NCBI RefSeq assembly: GCF_003033925.1
Contig: NZ_CP028365.1
Span: 248,001 to 312,000, forward strand
Direction: 5' to 3'
Origin: Tannerella serpentiformis
Lineage (GTDB): Bacteria; Bacteroidota; Bacteroidia; Bacteroidales; Tannerellaceae
Length of the DNA stretch: 64,000 nt
Of this stretch, positions 26,921 through 35,997 are shown in pieces. A model generated the notes under the pieces. That model was given only the letters and a program-made list of their open reading frames with translations, did no database searches and was not told the DNA's origin. Position 1 is the first letter of the stretch. The number at the start of each line of letters is the position of its first letter. Position numbers and translations under genes: made by a program.

Positions 26921-27595
26921 CTATCGGTAGATGATTTTGCCCAGTCGGGCGATCGGTGTTTGGTTGGCCCGCACCTTCTGGCCGAGGCGGACGAGTACGT
27001 CGGTACCCACCGGCAGGAAGGTGTCCACGCGCGAGCCAAATTTGATGAAGCCCATCTGGTCGTCGACCTTGCACTGCTCTCCGGGCTGTGCGTAGGTGAC
27101 GATGCGGCGGGCCAAGGCACCAGCCACCTGGCGGGTGAGCACCTCGACGCCGTAAGAGGTGGTTATGACGATCGTGGAGCGCTCGTTGTCGGTGCTACTT
27201 TTGGGTAAGTAGGCCGCCTGAAAGCGCCCCTTCTGATGCGAGACGTGCTTGACGACGCCATTGACCGGATACCAGTTGGCGTGGACATTAAAGACGGACA
27301 TGAAGATGGAAACTTGGAGCCTGCGGTCGTGGAAATACTCATTCTCCGCCACCTCTTCGATGGCAACGACCGTTCCGTCGGCTGGGGCGATCACGAGGCC
27401 CTCCGAGTCGTACGGGAAGCGGCGGTGTGGGCTGCGGAAGAAATTCAATACGAGGGCAAAAAAGACGACCGACGAGGCGGTGAAGAGGTAAAAAAAGAAC
27501 CCTTTGTCGATCGTATAGTAGATCAAGAGATCAACGACAAACAAAAGGGTAAATAACGTCAGCAATAAGCCTGTTCCTTCGCGGTGAACTTTCAT
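26921..27595 (-). CDS. psd: Phosphatidylserine decarboxylase, short type
   Basis: Psd converts phosphatidylserine to phosphatidylethanolamine. The 224-residue product has two N-terminal membrane helices (about 10-50) and the conserved [29 protein letters not shown] and IKFGSRVD blocks; the Gly-Ser in FGSRVD is the self-cleavage site that yields the pyruvoyl group. The start at 27595 (MKVHREGTG) is supported by the -7 box 21 bp upstream; the open frame beyond it lacks family similarity. Confidence 0.93.
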   Translation of the reverse strand: MKVHREGTGLLLTLFTLLFVVDLLIYYTIDKGFFFYLFTASSVVFFALVLNFFRSPHRRFPYDSEGLVIAPADGTVVAIEEVAENEYFHDRRLQVSIFMSVFNVHANWYPVNGVVKHVSHQKGRFQAAYLPKSSTDNERSTIVITTSYGVEVLTRQVAGALARRIVTYAQPGEQCKVDDQMGFIKFGSRVDTFLPVGTDVLVRLGQKVRANQTPIARLGKIIYR

Positions 27596-27615
27596 CCTTA
27601 TCTTGTTAAGCGGGG

Positions 27616-27623
27616 CAAAAATA
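27616..27623 (-). promoter_or_regulatory. -7 box (TATTTTTG) for psd-pssA
   Basis: The box matches TAnnTTTG on the minus strand, 21 bp before the psd ATG. Confidence 0.7.
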
Positions 27624-27733
27624 GAATATTCATTGAGATACGGCCAGCCGAAAGTCGGTCGAGGGATAGGTCGCACGGGGCGCCTGAGGGGCGTCGGCCA
27701 CCCGTTTGACCGAGCGATGGCGGGGCATTCGGC

Positions 27734-30700
27734 TCATGCGCTCACCTCCTCCGTTTCGCCCAGCTCCACGTACCAGAGATAGCCCCGGACGTTGGCGTAA
27801 CCCATGGCGCCCAGAAGGGCCATGTAGTCGCGGATCTGTCGGGCGTAGCGCGTGGACTTGTGGAGGCCGAATTTGTAGTCTACGATGACGGCGCACGGCT
27901 CCTCGTCATCGGTGGCGAGCATGACGCGGTCGGGGCGGCGCGATCGGCCGTCGCCGGAGAGGATCTCGGCCTCGGTGAGGACCGTCATCGAGCCGTCAAA
28001 CCACGCTCGGACGGCGGGGAGGTCGAGCAGGGTGCGCAGGCGCTTCTCCAATTCATCGGCCGACCGGCGACCGATCTCGCCCGCGGAGACCTTGGCGGCT
28101 ACGGCCGCGGGAAGGTCGTCCACGGTGCGGATATGGCTGAGCAGGTCATGCATGAGCACGCCGTAATCGCGTTGCGTATCGTCGAACGACCGGCCGGAGA
28201 GGCTCAAGTACATGCGCGCATCGGGGCGGACGGAGGGCAGTGTGCGGACGATCGACGCGGTGTCGGCGGGTAGCTCGTCCGTGCACTTGGCCTCGCAATC
28301 GATCCAAGTGCCCCACTCGAAGAGTCCGTCCTCCGCGCGGAATCCGTCGGCTAAGGGGAGCAGCGGATCGCCTTCGGCTGTCTGCGTGAGGCGAGAGGTG
28401 AGGGCTTCGCGGAGGATGTCAGCGATCGATGCGGCGGCGTCCTTCTTGGCGTCCTTCTTGGATTTCTCGGCCGGAGTGAAGAGGATCAGCTCTTCCTTGG
28501 CGCGGGTGAGGGCGACGTAGAAGGTGTTCAGGGCGTCGATATAGGCGTGCAGCTTTTCGTGATAGTACTCCTCGGAGAAGATCGTGCGGCTAAGCTCAGC
28601 CTTGTAATTGACGGGCACGGCGCCGATGGCGTCAAACGGTGCGACGCGTGGCCGACACCAGAGGATGGTCTCCGACTTTGCGTCCAGCCCCCAATCGCTG
28701 AAGGGCAAGACGACGACATCGAAGCCGAGACCCTTGGCCTTGTGGATGGTCATGACGCGGAGCGCATCCTGCGTCTCAGGCATAGCGATCTGGGTCCGGA
28801 TACCCGTGTCTTTCCACCACGAGAGGAAGCGGTCGACGTCCGACCCTTCGCGCTCGGCATAGTCCGCTATGAGGTCGAGAAAGGACTGCACGAAGATCAG
28901 CTCGTCCTCTGGGAAGTCGCTCCCGAAGCGGCGGCAGATGGCCTCGACCGCCTCATAGATCGAGCGATGGCCCGCAAGGAGCGGATCGCGGGCCTCGGCA
29001 CCGTCCACGTCGAGCTCGGCACAAACGAGCGACGGGTTGGCGCCCTCCCCCATGCGCTTGATACGCATGGCCGAGAGCAGGAGGCCGGCGGAGCGCTGCA
29101 GCGTAGAGTCGTCCGGGCGGTTCATGTAGCGCAACATGCCCACGATGAAGCGTACAGCCGACGCGCCATCGAGCTGCAGCCCGTCGTCCGAGAGGATTCG
29201 GAGGGCCGCCTCCGGATGCTGCCGACCGTACGTCAGCAACGCGCCCGTGACGAGGGCCGCCTCGGCACGCGTACGGGTCAGCACGGCGATGTCTCCCCAC
29301 GACCGACCGTGTCGCCGCAGCTCACTGACGACGTCCACCAGACGCGCCATCGCCTGTTCCTGCCACTCCTCCTTCTTACCCGTATGCTCAAGCAGCTCCA
29401 CGCGCACGTGCCCGGCATTGGCAGCTCGACCTTCGGGCAGCGCCTGCCGACTGTGCGCGTAGGCCCGGAGAATGCGCCCGCCATAGAGCGCACAACGCTC
29501 CGGCGGCAACGTAGACTCGGCCAGCCCTACGTTGTATCGCTCCTGTAGCCGCGCGGGGAAGAAGGTGAAAAGCGCGTTGTTGAACTCCACCACGCGACCG
29601 AAGCTGCGCCAGTTCTCGGCCAGCGTACGCTCCGTGACGCCGGTCGGGAAATCGAGGCCGATGCGCTCGTCGAGCAATGTCCAGTCAGAATTGCGGAAGC
29701 GGTAGATGCTCTGCTTCACGTCGCCCACGATCAGATCGTCGTAGCCCGCGCCGAGACTGTCGGCCACCAAAGGGCGGAAGTTGCGCCATTGCAGCGCGCT
29801 GGTGTCCTGAAACTCGTCGATGAGGTAATGCCGGATGCGCGTGCCGGTTTTCTCGTAAATGAAGGGGACATCGCTGCCGTCGATGATGCGCGTGAGCAGT
29901 TCGGCGGTGTCGGCGATGAGCATGCGGTTTTTCTCGTCGCTCCGACGGCGAATCTCGCGGGCGATGTCGCCCAGGATGCCCAACGTGTAGAAGTTGGCGG
30001 CAATGGCTTGGGCCGTGAGATAGTCTCGCATGCGCGTGTCATAGAATCGGATCACCGCCTTGACACAGTCGTTCAGGCCGTCGGCGTAGGCCTGCTCGAT
30101 AGCCGCATTCTTCCCCGAGACCCACTCTGCGAGATTGTCCGGCAACTGACAGAACCGTTTGCCCGGCTCCTCGTCGATGACGCCCGATTGCAGCTTATTG
30201 AAAAACATCAGGCCCGATTTGTCCTTCCATTTGAAGCTCTCCGGCTTCAGCCCGTAGCGCGCCATGATGGCTAGCCCTCGTTCGCCCAGCTCGCGCGCCT
30301 CGCTTTTGATGGCATTCATGGTGGCGTAAAGCATGTCGCTGTAGGCCGTCATCTTCTTACGGTCCACCGTGGGCGCCGTCTCGTCAGCATCGTCCGCGCT
30401 GCGCAGCGCCTTGTAGTGTTCATTGAAGAGCTGCCGCCCGAGCGTCTTCATGTCGCGGCTCAAGACCCACGTTTCGCCCCGCTCCACCTTCTGCTCGCTG
30501 AAGCGCAGCAGCCACCGGAAAAGCTCCGAGTCGCCCCCCTCACGGTCTAAGCCGGCCAGCAAACTGTCCACCGCCTCGTCGAGCACCGGCTCGGCGTCCA
30601 GCTCCACGACATAGTTGCCCTGCAAGCCGATCTCACGCACAAAGGCGCGCAGGGTCTGCTGAAAAAAGTGATCGATCGTGCTCACGTTAAACGCTGCATA

Positions 30701-31006
30701 ATCATGCAGCATGCGCACCAGCAACGTCCGAGCCCGCGTCCGCACGTCGGCCTCCGTCGCCCCCCCGAGATGCGCCCGGAGCATTTCCAGATGACCCGAC
30801 CGCCCGCCCGAAGCCAGGGCGTAGAGGTCGCGAACGATGCGGTCTTTCATCTCCGCCGTCGCCTTATTGGTAAACGTCACGGCCAGGATGTGGCGATACG
30901 TTGCCTCGCCCTCTTGCCCCTTGCCGCCGAAAAGCATTTTGAGGTACTCCCCCGTCAGCGTGTGCGTCTTGCCCGCCCCGGCCGATGCGCGATAAACGGT
31001 CAGCAT
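27734..31006 (-). CDS. UvrD/RecB-type helicase with C-terminal nuclease domain (AddA-like)
   Basis: The 1090-residue protein is a superfamily-1 DNA helicase with a RecB-like nuclease. Walker A is ASAGAGKTHTL (residues 8-18). Other helicase motifs include LIDEFQDTSALQWRNF, VGDVKQSIYRFR, VMTIHKAKGLGFDVVVLP and FYVALTRAKEEL. Near the C-terminus RPDRVML and VIVDYKFG form the PD-(D/E)XK nuclease signature. It should act in double-strand break repair like AddA. An addB partner is not adjacent. The start at 31006 overlaps the stop of the eIF1-like gene by seven bases. Confidence 0.88.
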   Translation of the reverse strand: MLTVYRASAGAGKTHTLTGEYLKMLFGGKGQEGEATYRHILAVTFTNKATAEMKDRIVRDLYALASGGRSGHLEMLRAHLGGATEADVRTRARTLLVRMLHDYAAFNVSTIDHFFQQTLRAFVREIGLQGNYVVELDAEPVLDEAVDSLLAGLDREGGDSELFRWLLRFSEQKVERGETWVLSRDMKTLGRQLFNEHYKALRSADDADETAPTVDRKKMTAYSDMLYATMNAIKSEARELGERGLAIMARYGLKPESFKWKDKSGLMFFNKLQSGVIDEEPGKRFCQLPDNLAEWVSGKNAAIEQAYADGLNDCVKAVIRFYDTRMRDYLTAQAIAANFYTLGILGDIAREIRRRSDEKNRMLIADTAELLTRIIDGSDVPFIYEKTGTRIRHYLIDEFQDTSALQWRNFRPLVADSLGAGYDDLIVGDVKQSIYRFRNSDWTLLDERIGLDFPTGVTERTLAENWRSFGRVVEFNNALFTFFPARLQERYNVGLAESTLPPERCALYGGRILRAYAHSRQALPEGRAANAGHVRVELLEHTGKKEEWQEQAMARLVDVVSELRRHGRSWGDIAVLTRTRAEAALVTGALLTYGRQHPEAALRILSDDGLQLDGASAVRFIVGMLRYMNRPDDSTLQRSAGLLLSAMRIKRMGEGANPSLVCAELDVDGAEARDPLLAGHRSIYEAVEAICRRFGSDFPEDELIFVQSFLDLIADYAEREGSDVDRFLSWWKDTGIRTQIAMPETQDALRVMTIHKAKGLGFDVVVLPFSDWGLDAKSETILWCRPRVAPFDAIGAVPVNYKAELSRTIFSEEYYHEKLHAYIDALNTFYVALTRAKEELILFTPAEKSKKDAKKDAAASIADILREALTSRLTQTAEGDPLLPLADGFRAEDGLFEWGTWIDCEAKCTDELPADTASIVRTLPSVRPDARMYLSLSGRSFDDTQRDYGVLMHDLLSHIRTVDDLPAAVAAKVSAGEIGRRSADELEKRLRTLLDLPAVRAWFDGSMTVLTEAEILSGDGRSRRPDRVMLATDDEEPCAVIVDYKFGLHKSTRYARQIRDYMALLGAMGYANVRGYLWYVELGETEEVSA

Positions 31007-31344
31007 ACGCGCACCCCGTAGCCCTCGCCCTGAAGGATGTCCGCCACCTTTTGCCTGAGGTCGCCTTGCAGGATGATCTCCCCGTCCTTTGTCGCCCCGC
31101 CCACGCCGCAACGCACCTTCAGCGCCTTGCCCAGCGCCTCCAGATCGTCCGTCCGGCCGCGAAAGCCCTCCACGATCGTCACCGTCTTGCCGCCCCTGTT
31201 CCGCCGGTCAATCCTTACGCGCAGCCGCTGACGGTCGCAAGGCAGCGTCTCCACCTCCGGCGCCTCGTCTGTTTGATATGCAAAATCTGGATTCGTGGAA
31301 TAGATCACTCCGAGCCGCTCCTTCCAGTCGTTGTTCTTCTTCAT
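31000..31344 (-). CDS. eIF1/SUI1-family translation factor (YciH-like)
   Basis: The 114-residue protein has the SUI1 fold in its C-terminal 75 residues (RVRIDRRNRGGKTVTIVEGF, CGVGGATKDGEIILQGD). Family members bind the small ribosomal subunit and influence start-codon choice; the bacterial role is not settled. A -7 box lies 28 bp before the ATG. Its end overlaps the helicase gene, so both are probably made from one transcript. Confidence 0.9.
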   Translation of the reverse strand: MKKNNDWKERLGVIYSTNPDFAYQTDEAPEVETLPCDRQRLRVRIDRRNRGGKTVTIVEGFRGRTDDLEALGKALKVRCGVGGATKDGEIILQGDLRQKVADILQGEGYGVRVC

Positions 31345-31371
31345 TCTTCTATTGGATCATTATTCGGGCGG

Positions 31372-31379
31372 CAAAAATA
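31372..31379 (-). promoter_or_regulatory. -7 box (TATTTTTG) for the SUI1-helicase unit
   Basis: The minus-strand match to TAnnTTTG lies between array A6 and the SUI1 start codon. Confidence 0.7.
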
Positions 31380-31413
31380 GGCGCGCCTTGCACCTCATTC
31401 TCGCACCGCGTTC

Positions 31414-31708
31414 ATTGTATCGTACAATCAACAGATGACTCGTAGGCCGATTGTATCGTACAATGACGAGAAACAAAACCGTTTCGGCTCATTGTATCAT
31501 ACAATCGGCCGAATCGAAAAAAAAACGCCGATTGTATCGTACAATGGCGAGAATCAAAACCATTTCGGCTCATTGTATCATACAATCGGCCGAATCGAAA
31601 AAAAAACGCCGATTGTATCGTACAATGGCGAGAATCAAAACCATTTCGGCTCATTGTATCATACAATCGGCCGAAACGAAACCACCTCAGTTCATTGTCT
31701 CAGACAAG
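31414..31708. repeat. Array A6: 8 cores of ATTGTATcATACAAT at about 41 bp
   Basis: Cores start at 31414, 31450, 31491, 31531, 31572, 31612, 31653 and 31694. Forms ATTGTATcGTACAAT and ATTGTATcATACAAT alternate, with two alternating scaffolds (CGGCCGAATCGAAAA... and GGCGAGAATCAAAACC...). The last core is ATTGTCTcAGACAAg, in which both arms have changed together. TTTCGGCTCATT is shared with array A4. Confidence 0.93.
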
Positions 31709-31792
31709 CAGATCGCGTGAGAGTCCGTAAGGCTGCGCCCGACAATCCGCCGCGGAACCACCCGCTGGGGCGTGGAGCCCTGGGGTAAGGAC

Positions 31793-31829
31793 AAAAAAAA
31801 GGGCTCTCCATCACGGAAAACCCTTTTCT
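31793..31829 (-). terminator. Terminator after tRNA-Pro
   Basis: AAAAGGG pairs with CCCTTTT around a 17-nt loop. On the minus strand the T-rich stem end is followed by more T. Confidence 0.7.
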
Positions 31830-31866
31830 TCGAATCACCAATTTCTCAATTAATAATATGATGAGG

Positions 31867-31940
31867 TCGGGATGAGACGACTCGAACGTCCGACCTCCAC
31901 GTCCCGAACGTGGCGCGCTAGCCAACTGTGCTACATCCCG
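31867..31940 (-). tRNA. tRNA-Pro, anticodon CGG
   Basis: The minus strand folds as a full cloverleaf of 74 nt: acceptor CGGGATG/CATCCCG, anticodon stem CCACG/CGTGG with the loop TTCGGGA (anticodon CGG, reading CCG), T-loop TTCGAGT and discriminator A. CCA is not encoded. A -7 box lies about 19 bp upstream. Confidence 0.95.
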
Positions 31941-31958
31941 TGTCATTTTTGACGGGCG

Positions 31959-31966
31959 CAAAGGTA
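31959..31966 (-). promoter_or_regulatory. -7 box (TACCTTTG) for tRNA-Pro
   Basis: A minus-strand TAnnTTTG match lies 19 bp before the tRNA 5-prime end. Confidence 0.75.
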
Positions 31967-32062
31967 ACATCATTTTGAAACGAGCAAATTCCCGTGAGCT
32001 TTTTCTCCGAAATTTGCGCCGCATTCTCCTCAGACAGGAGGTACACAATAGATATAATAGGT

Positions 32063-33094
32063 ATGAGCAACGTAACAATATTGGGAATAGAATCTTCGTG
32101 CGACGACACGTCGTGCGCTGTGATACGCGACGGCGTGCTGCTGTCGAACGTGATTGCCAGCCAGGCCGTACATGAGGCCTACGGCGGCGTGGTGCCGGAG
32201 CTAGCCTCGCGGGCACATCAACAAAACATCGTCCCTGTGGTCTCCGAGGCCATCCGTCGGGCCGGTATTCATCGCTCGGAGCTGACGGCCGTGGCCTTCA
32301 CGCGCGGGCCGGGACTTTTAGGCTCACTGCTCGTGGGCACCTCTTTCGCCAAAGGGCTGGCCATCTCGCTCGGCATCCCCATGATCGAGGTCAATCATTT
32401 GCAGGCGCACGTGCTGGCGCACTTCATCAAGCAGTCGCCCGACGACAATGCGCACCCCGCGTTCCCCTTCATCTGCCTACTCGTCTCGGGCGGCAATTCG
32501 CAGATCATTCGCGTCGAGGCCTACGATCGCATGGAGGTCATCGGGCAAACGATCGACGACGCCGCGGGCGAAGCCTTCGACAAGTGCGCCAAGGTGATGG
32601 GGCTCGGTTATCCCGGCGGCCCCATCGTCAATCGCTTAGCCAACGAGGGCAATCCGCGGGCCTTCACCTTCAGCAAGCCACACGTCCCGGGCTACGATTA
32701 CAGCTTCAGCGGACTCAAAACGTCTTTCCTCTACACCCTCCGCGACGCGCTGAAGGACGATCCGGACTTCGTGGAGAAGCACAAGGCAGATCTCTGCGCC
32801 TCGTTGCAGGCCACTGTCATTGATATTCTGATGGACAAACTGCGCCGCGCTGTGGCTGACACCGGCATCCGCGAAGTGGCTGTGGCGGGGGGCGTTTCGG
32901 CCAACTCCGGCCTGCGCGACGCCTTCCGTGACCATGCCGAGTGCCTCGGCTGGAACATCTTCTTGCCGCCGAACGCCTTCACCACGGACAACGCCGCAAT
33001 GGTCGCCATGACGGGCTATTTCAAGTACGCCGACGGCCTCTTCTGCCCGATGGATGCCGCCCCCTATGCGCGCGTCACGTCGACGATCTGTTGA
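32063..33094 (+). CDS. tsaD: tRNA N6-threonylcarbamoyladenosine transferase subunit TsaD
   Basis: TsaD transfers the threonylcarbamoyl group to A37 of ANN-decoding tRNAs. The 343 residues show ILGIESSCDDTSCAVI, the metal-binding NHLQAHVLAH, LLVSGGNSQI, DDAAGEAFDKCAKVMGLGYPGGP and VAGGVSANSGLR. The ATG at 32063 (MSNVTILG) is chosen because the conserved domain begins three residues later; the open frame to 31994 has no family match. Confidence 0.97.
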   Translation: MSNVTILGIESSCDDTSCAVIRDGVLLSNVIASQAVHEAYGGVVPELASRAHQQNIVPVVSEAIRRAGIHRSELTAVAFTRGPGLLGSLLVGTSFAKGLAISLGIPMIEVNHLQAHVLAHFIKQSPDDNAHPAFPFICLLVSGGNSQIIRVEAYDRMEVIGQTIDDAAGEAFDKCAKVMGLGYPGGPIVNRLANEGNPRAFTFSKPHVPGYDYSFSGLKTSFLYTLRDALKDDPDFVEKHKADLCASLQATVIDILMDKLRRAVADTGIREVAVAGGVSANSGLRDAFRDHAECLGWNIFLPPNAFTTDNAAMVAMTGYFKYADGLFCPMDAAPYARVTSTIC

Positions 33095-33099
33095 GCCCG

Positions 33100-34329
33100 C
33101 TACTCGTAGACTAAGCACGAAAGGCGGTCTGGCGCGAGAAACTCGTTGGCCACGGCGAGGATTTCGTCGGCCGTCACCTCCTCGATGCGACGGGCCGTCT
33201 CGGCCGGCGTATCGCACCGACCGAAGCGCAGGAACGACTTGCCGAGCGTGAGGAACAGCCCCTCGCGATTGTCGCCTGCCACACGCAGCTGCCCGATGGC
33301 CTGCTTCTTGGCCGCAGCCAGTTGCGTGAGCGATAGGGGGCGCTCGCGGAGGCGCGCCAATTCGGCGCGGACAAGGTCGAGCGCCTGCGTGCGATTGCGC
33401 GGATCGGTGCCGAAATAGATCGTACAGAGACCTGCGTCGGTGTAGCACGTCAAGTTCGACTCCACGCCGTAGACCAGCCCGCGACGCTCGCGCAGGGCCA
33501 CGTTCAGTCGGCTGTTCATGCCCGGCCCGCCGAGGATGTTGTTCAGCAGATAGAGCGGCGCATGACGCGTGTCGTAGAGGTCGCAGGCGCGGGCGCCAAG
33601 GATCACGTGCGACTGGTGCGTACGTTTTCGGCTGACCGACTCGCGTGGCGAAACCTCAGCCGGCGACGTGCGCTGATGAGGGATACCCACGGCGGGTAGG
33701 TCGGCAAAATGTCGCTCGGCCATTCGCACAATCCGCTGGAACGCCGTGGCGCCCATCGAAAAGAAGACCATGTTCGCCGCCGTATAGTAACGCTCCATGA
33801 ACGATCGCCCGCGCAGGGTGTCGAAACGCCGCAGCGCGCGCTTATTGCCGAGGATCGGCCGACCGAGCGGGTGACCGTCGAAGAGCATCGACTCATATTC
33901 ATCGAAAATCAGTTCCGCAGGCGCATCCTCGTAGGATCGGATCTCGTCCAAGATCACCTCGCGCTCCTTCTCGATCTCGGCCGCAGGGAACTGCGCGTGT
34001 GCCGCCAAATCGGCGATCAGCTCCACCGCCCGCTCGAAGTGTGGCGCGGGAAAGACGGAATAGAGGAACGTCTCCTCCTTCGTCGTGTAGGCATCCAAAT
34101 CGCCGCCGACAGCCTCCATGCGATTCAGGATGTGCCATGCCCGGCGCCGACGGGTACCCTTGAAAAGCATATGCTCCACGAAATGCGCCAGCCCACTCTC
34201 GTCCGGCGCCTCGTCGCGCGTGCCAGCGTCGACGGCCAGCCCGCAATAAGCCACCTCCGAATCGGTCGGCAAATGGACCATCCGCAGCCCATTGGGCAGG
34301 GTGTGCGTAAGCGTGATTTCTTCTCTCAT
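33100..34329 (-). CDS. M16-family zinc peptidase
   Basis: The 409-residue protein has the inverted zinc motif HFVEH in GLAHFVEHMLFKG (about residue 45) and the usual downstream glutamate region, followed by the inactive-like second half of M16B enzymes (YLLNNILGGPGMNSRLN). The start at 34329 (MREEITLTH) agrees with the -7 box at 34353-34360; the longer frame to 34428 starts before the promoter and is rejected. It has no signal peptide and is likely cytoplasmic. It converges on tsaD with five bases between the stops. Confidence 0.9.
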   Translation of the reverse strand: MREEITLTHTLPNGLRMVHLPTDSEVAYCGLAVDAGTRDEAPDESGLAHFVEHMLFKGTRRRRAWHILNRMEAVGGDLDAYTTKEETFLYSVFPAPHFERAVELIADLAAHAQFPAAEIEKEREVILDEIRSYEDAPAELIFDEYESMLFDGHPLGRPILGNKRALRRFDTLRGRSFMERYYTAANMVFFSMGATAFQRIVRMAERHFADLPAVGIPHQRTSPAEVSPRESVSRKRTHQSHVILGARACDLYDTRHAPLYLLNNILGGPGMNSRLNVALRERRGLVYGVESNLTCYTDAGLCTIYFGTDPRNRTQALDLVRAELARLRERPLSLTQLAAAKKQAIGQLRVAGDNREGLFLTLGKSFLRFGRCDTPAETARRIEEVTADEILAVANEFLAPDRLSCLVYE

Positions 34330-34352
34330 CAGTTCTTCGTCTTTATCGGCCG

Positions 34353-34360
34353 CAAAAGTA
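34353..34360 (-). promoter_or_regulatory. -7 box (TACTTTTG) for the M16 peptidase
   Basis: This perfect match lies 23 bp before the chosen ATG and decides the start. Confidence 0.75.
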
Positions 34361-34493
34361 GACGGCGATCGGTGGCCGCACGAGGTGCGACAGACCGGCG
34401 TCAGGGCCTTAGAAGTTTTAACATCCACTCAATGCAACGCTATCGCACCCTCCCCCATCAAGGTTTGCAGTAAATCAAAAAAACAACACCCAG

Positions 34494-35246
34494 ATGAAAA
34501 CGACGAAATTCCTTTTGATGAGTCTCTGTGCGGCATTGATCATGTCGGGGGCCGTATCATGCAGCAAAGACGATAGCGGATACAGCTTAGGGCGCGTCTG
34601 GCGATCGGTCGTGACCGTCGACCCGATCGGCAAGGGCGGCACCTATTCGCTCACCCTCGACGACGGCACGCGCCTCTGGCCCGCCGGCACGGAGATCCCC
34701 TTCTATCGCCCCACCACGCGCCACCGCGCCCTGGCGTACTATACGATCCTCTCCGACACCTTCCAGGGCTACGACCACGCCATCCTTATGCGTAGCATCC
34801 GTGACATCCTCACGAAACCGTTCATAGAATCCGATATGTTGAGCACCTCAAAAACGTCGGACGACTTCGGCTCTGATCCTATCAGCGTGATCGACATTTG
34901 GTATGGCGACGGTTACATCAACGTGCATTTCGGGGCCAATCACGGCGGTACGAAGCGCCACTTGGTGAACCTTGTGCAGGTATCGCAATCGGGCATCCCA
35001 CCTTACGTCTTCGAGTTTCGCCACAACGCTTTCGGCGACCCCCCGCGCTACGGCCGACGCGCTTTCGTGGCCTTCGATATGGCTAAGCTAAAGTTCCCCG
35101 CCGGGTCAGACTCCACGGTGACGGTACGGGTGAAAACCTTCGACGGTGAGAAGCGCTACAAGATCGTTTGCCGCCGGTCGGTCGATAAGACCATCCCCTA
35201 CGAGGCGCGCAGCATGGCACAAGAGGAACTCATCGATGTGGAATAA
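34494..35246 (+). CDS. NigD-like lipoprotein
   Basis: The 250 residues begin with a lipoprotein signal (lipobox AVSC, cysteine at about 23). The N-terminal small beta-barrel (about 40-80) and the larger C-terminal immunoglobulin-like part (about 110-235, with HLVNLVQ and VTVRVKTFDGEKRYKI) match the NigD family of Bacteroidota, named from a Prevotella bacteriocin locus. The function is not established and no bacteriocin genes are nearby. The terminator is at 35369-35406. Confidence 0.8.
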   Translation: MKTTKFLLMSLCAALIMSGAVSCSKDDSGYSLGRVWRSVVTVDPIGKGGTYSLTLDDGTRLWPAGTEIPFYRPTTRHRALAYYTILSDTFQGYDHAILMRSIRDILTKPFIESDMLSTSKTSDDFGSDPISVIDIWYGDGYINVHFGANHGGTKRHLVNLVQVSQSGIPPYVFEFRHNAFGDPPRYGRRAFVAFDMAKLKFPAGSDSTVTVRVKTFDGEKRYKIVCRRSVDKTIPYEARSMAQEELIDVE

Positions 35247-35368
35247 GCAGAGCACCGTGTAAGTGTATAAGTATCAGTTATCATAGATCTCGTTTAGAAC
35301 ATAGACTAAGACAAACAACTAGTTAGAACAATCGTGTGTTTACCTTGACAATGAGGTAGTGTTCTGCG

Positions 35369-35406
35369 TGAGGATGTGTCCGTGAGGGTGCATCCTCATA
35401 CTTTTT
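35369..35406 (+). terminator. Terminator of the NigD-like gene
   Basis: TGAGGATG pairs with CATCCTCA around a 14-nt loop and is followed by TACTTTTTA. The 120 bp between the stop and this hairpin are A+T-rich with no gene. Confidence 0.75.
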
Positions 35407-35503
35407 ACGCCCCGTCCTGGCGGGATCGCTACGCAGCCGGCGCCCCATGCAAGCCGCTCCTTATCCTCACGCCTCCGCGTGTCCATCCTGTCGCTCGGGC
35501 CGC

Positions 35504-35997
35504 GCCGCTGGCACGCAGGCGCCCCAAAATGTCGCATGACGGAGCCGCTGGCACGCAGGCTCCTCAAAATGTCGCATGACGGAGCCGCTGGCATGCAGGC
35601 TCCTCAAAATGCCGCATGACGGAGCCGCTGGCACGCAGGCGCCCAAAAATGTCGCATGACGGGCCCGCTGTCACGCAGCGGCGCTAAAAAGTCGCTTGAC
35701 AGAGCCGCTGGCACGCAGCGGCGCCAAAAAGTCGCTTGACGGGGCCGCTGGCACGCAGCGGCGCCAAAAAGTCGCTTGACAGAGCCGCTGGCACGCAGCG
35801 GCGCCAAAAAGTCGCTTGACGGAGCCGCTGGCACGCAGCGGCGCCAAAAAGTCGCTTGACAGAGCCGCTGTCACGCAGCGACGCTAAAAAGTCGCTTGAC
35901 GGAGCCGCTGGCACGCAGCGACGCCAAAAAGTCGCTTGACGGGGCCGCTGGGTCACAGCGATGCGAAAAAGTTGCTTGACGGGGCCGCTGAGTCGCA
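35504..35997. repeat. Array A7: 13 units of exactly 40 bp, core CCGCTGgcacgCAGCGG
   Basis: Cores start every 40 bp from 35504 to 35984. The four leftmost units carry GGAGCC-n11-GGCTCC type dyads, and most others CCGCTGgcacgCAGCGG. On the minus strand the scaffold is ACTTTTTGGCG, shared with array A10. The two rightmost units lie inside the 3-prime end of the GNAT gene, which is unique among the arrays here. Confidence 0.93.
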
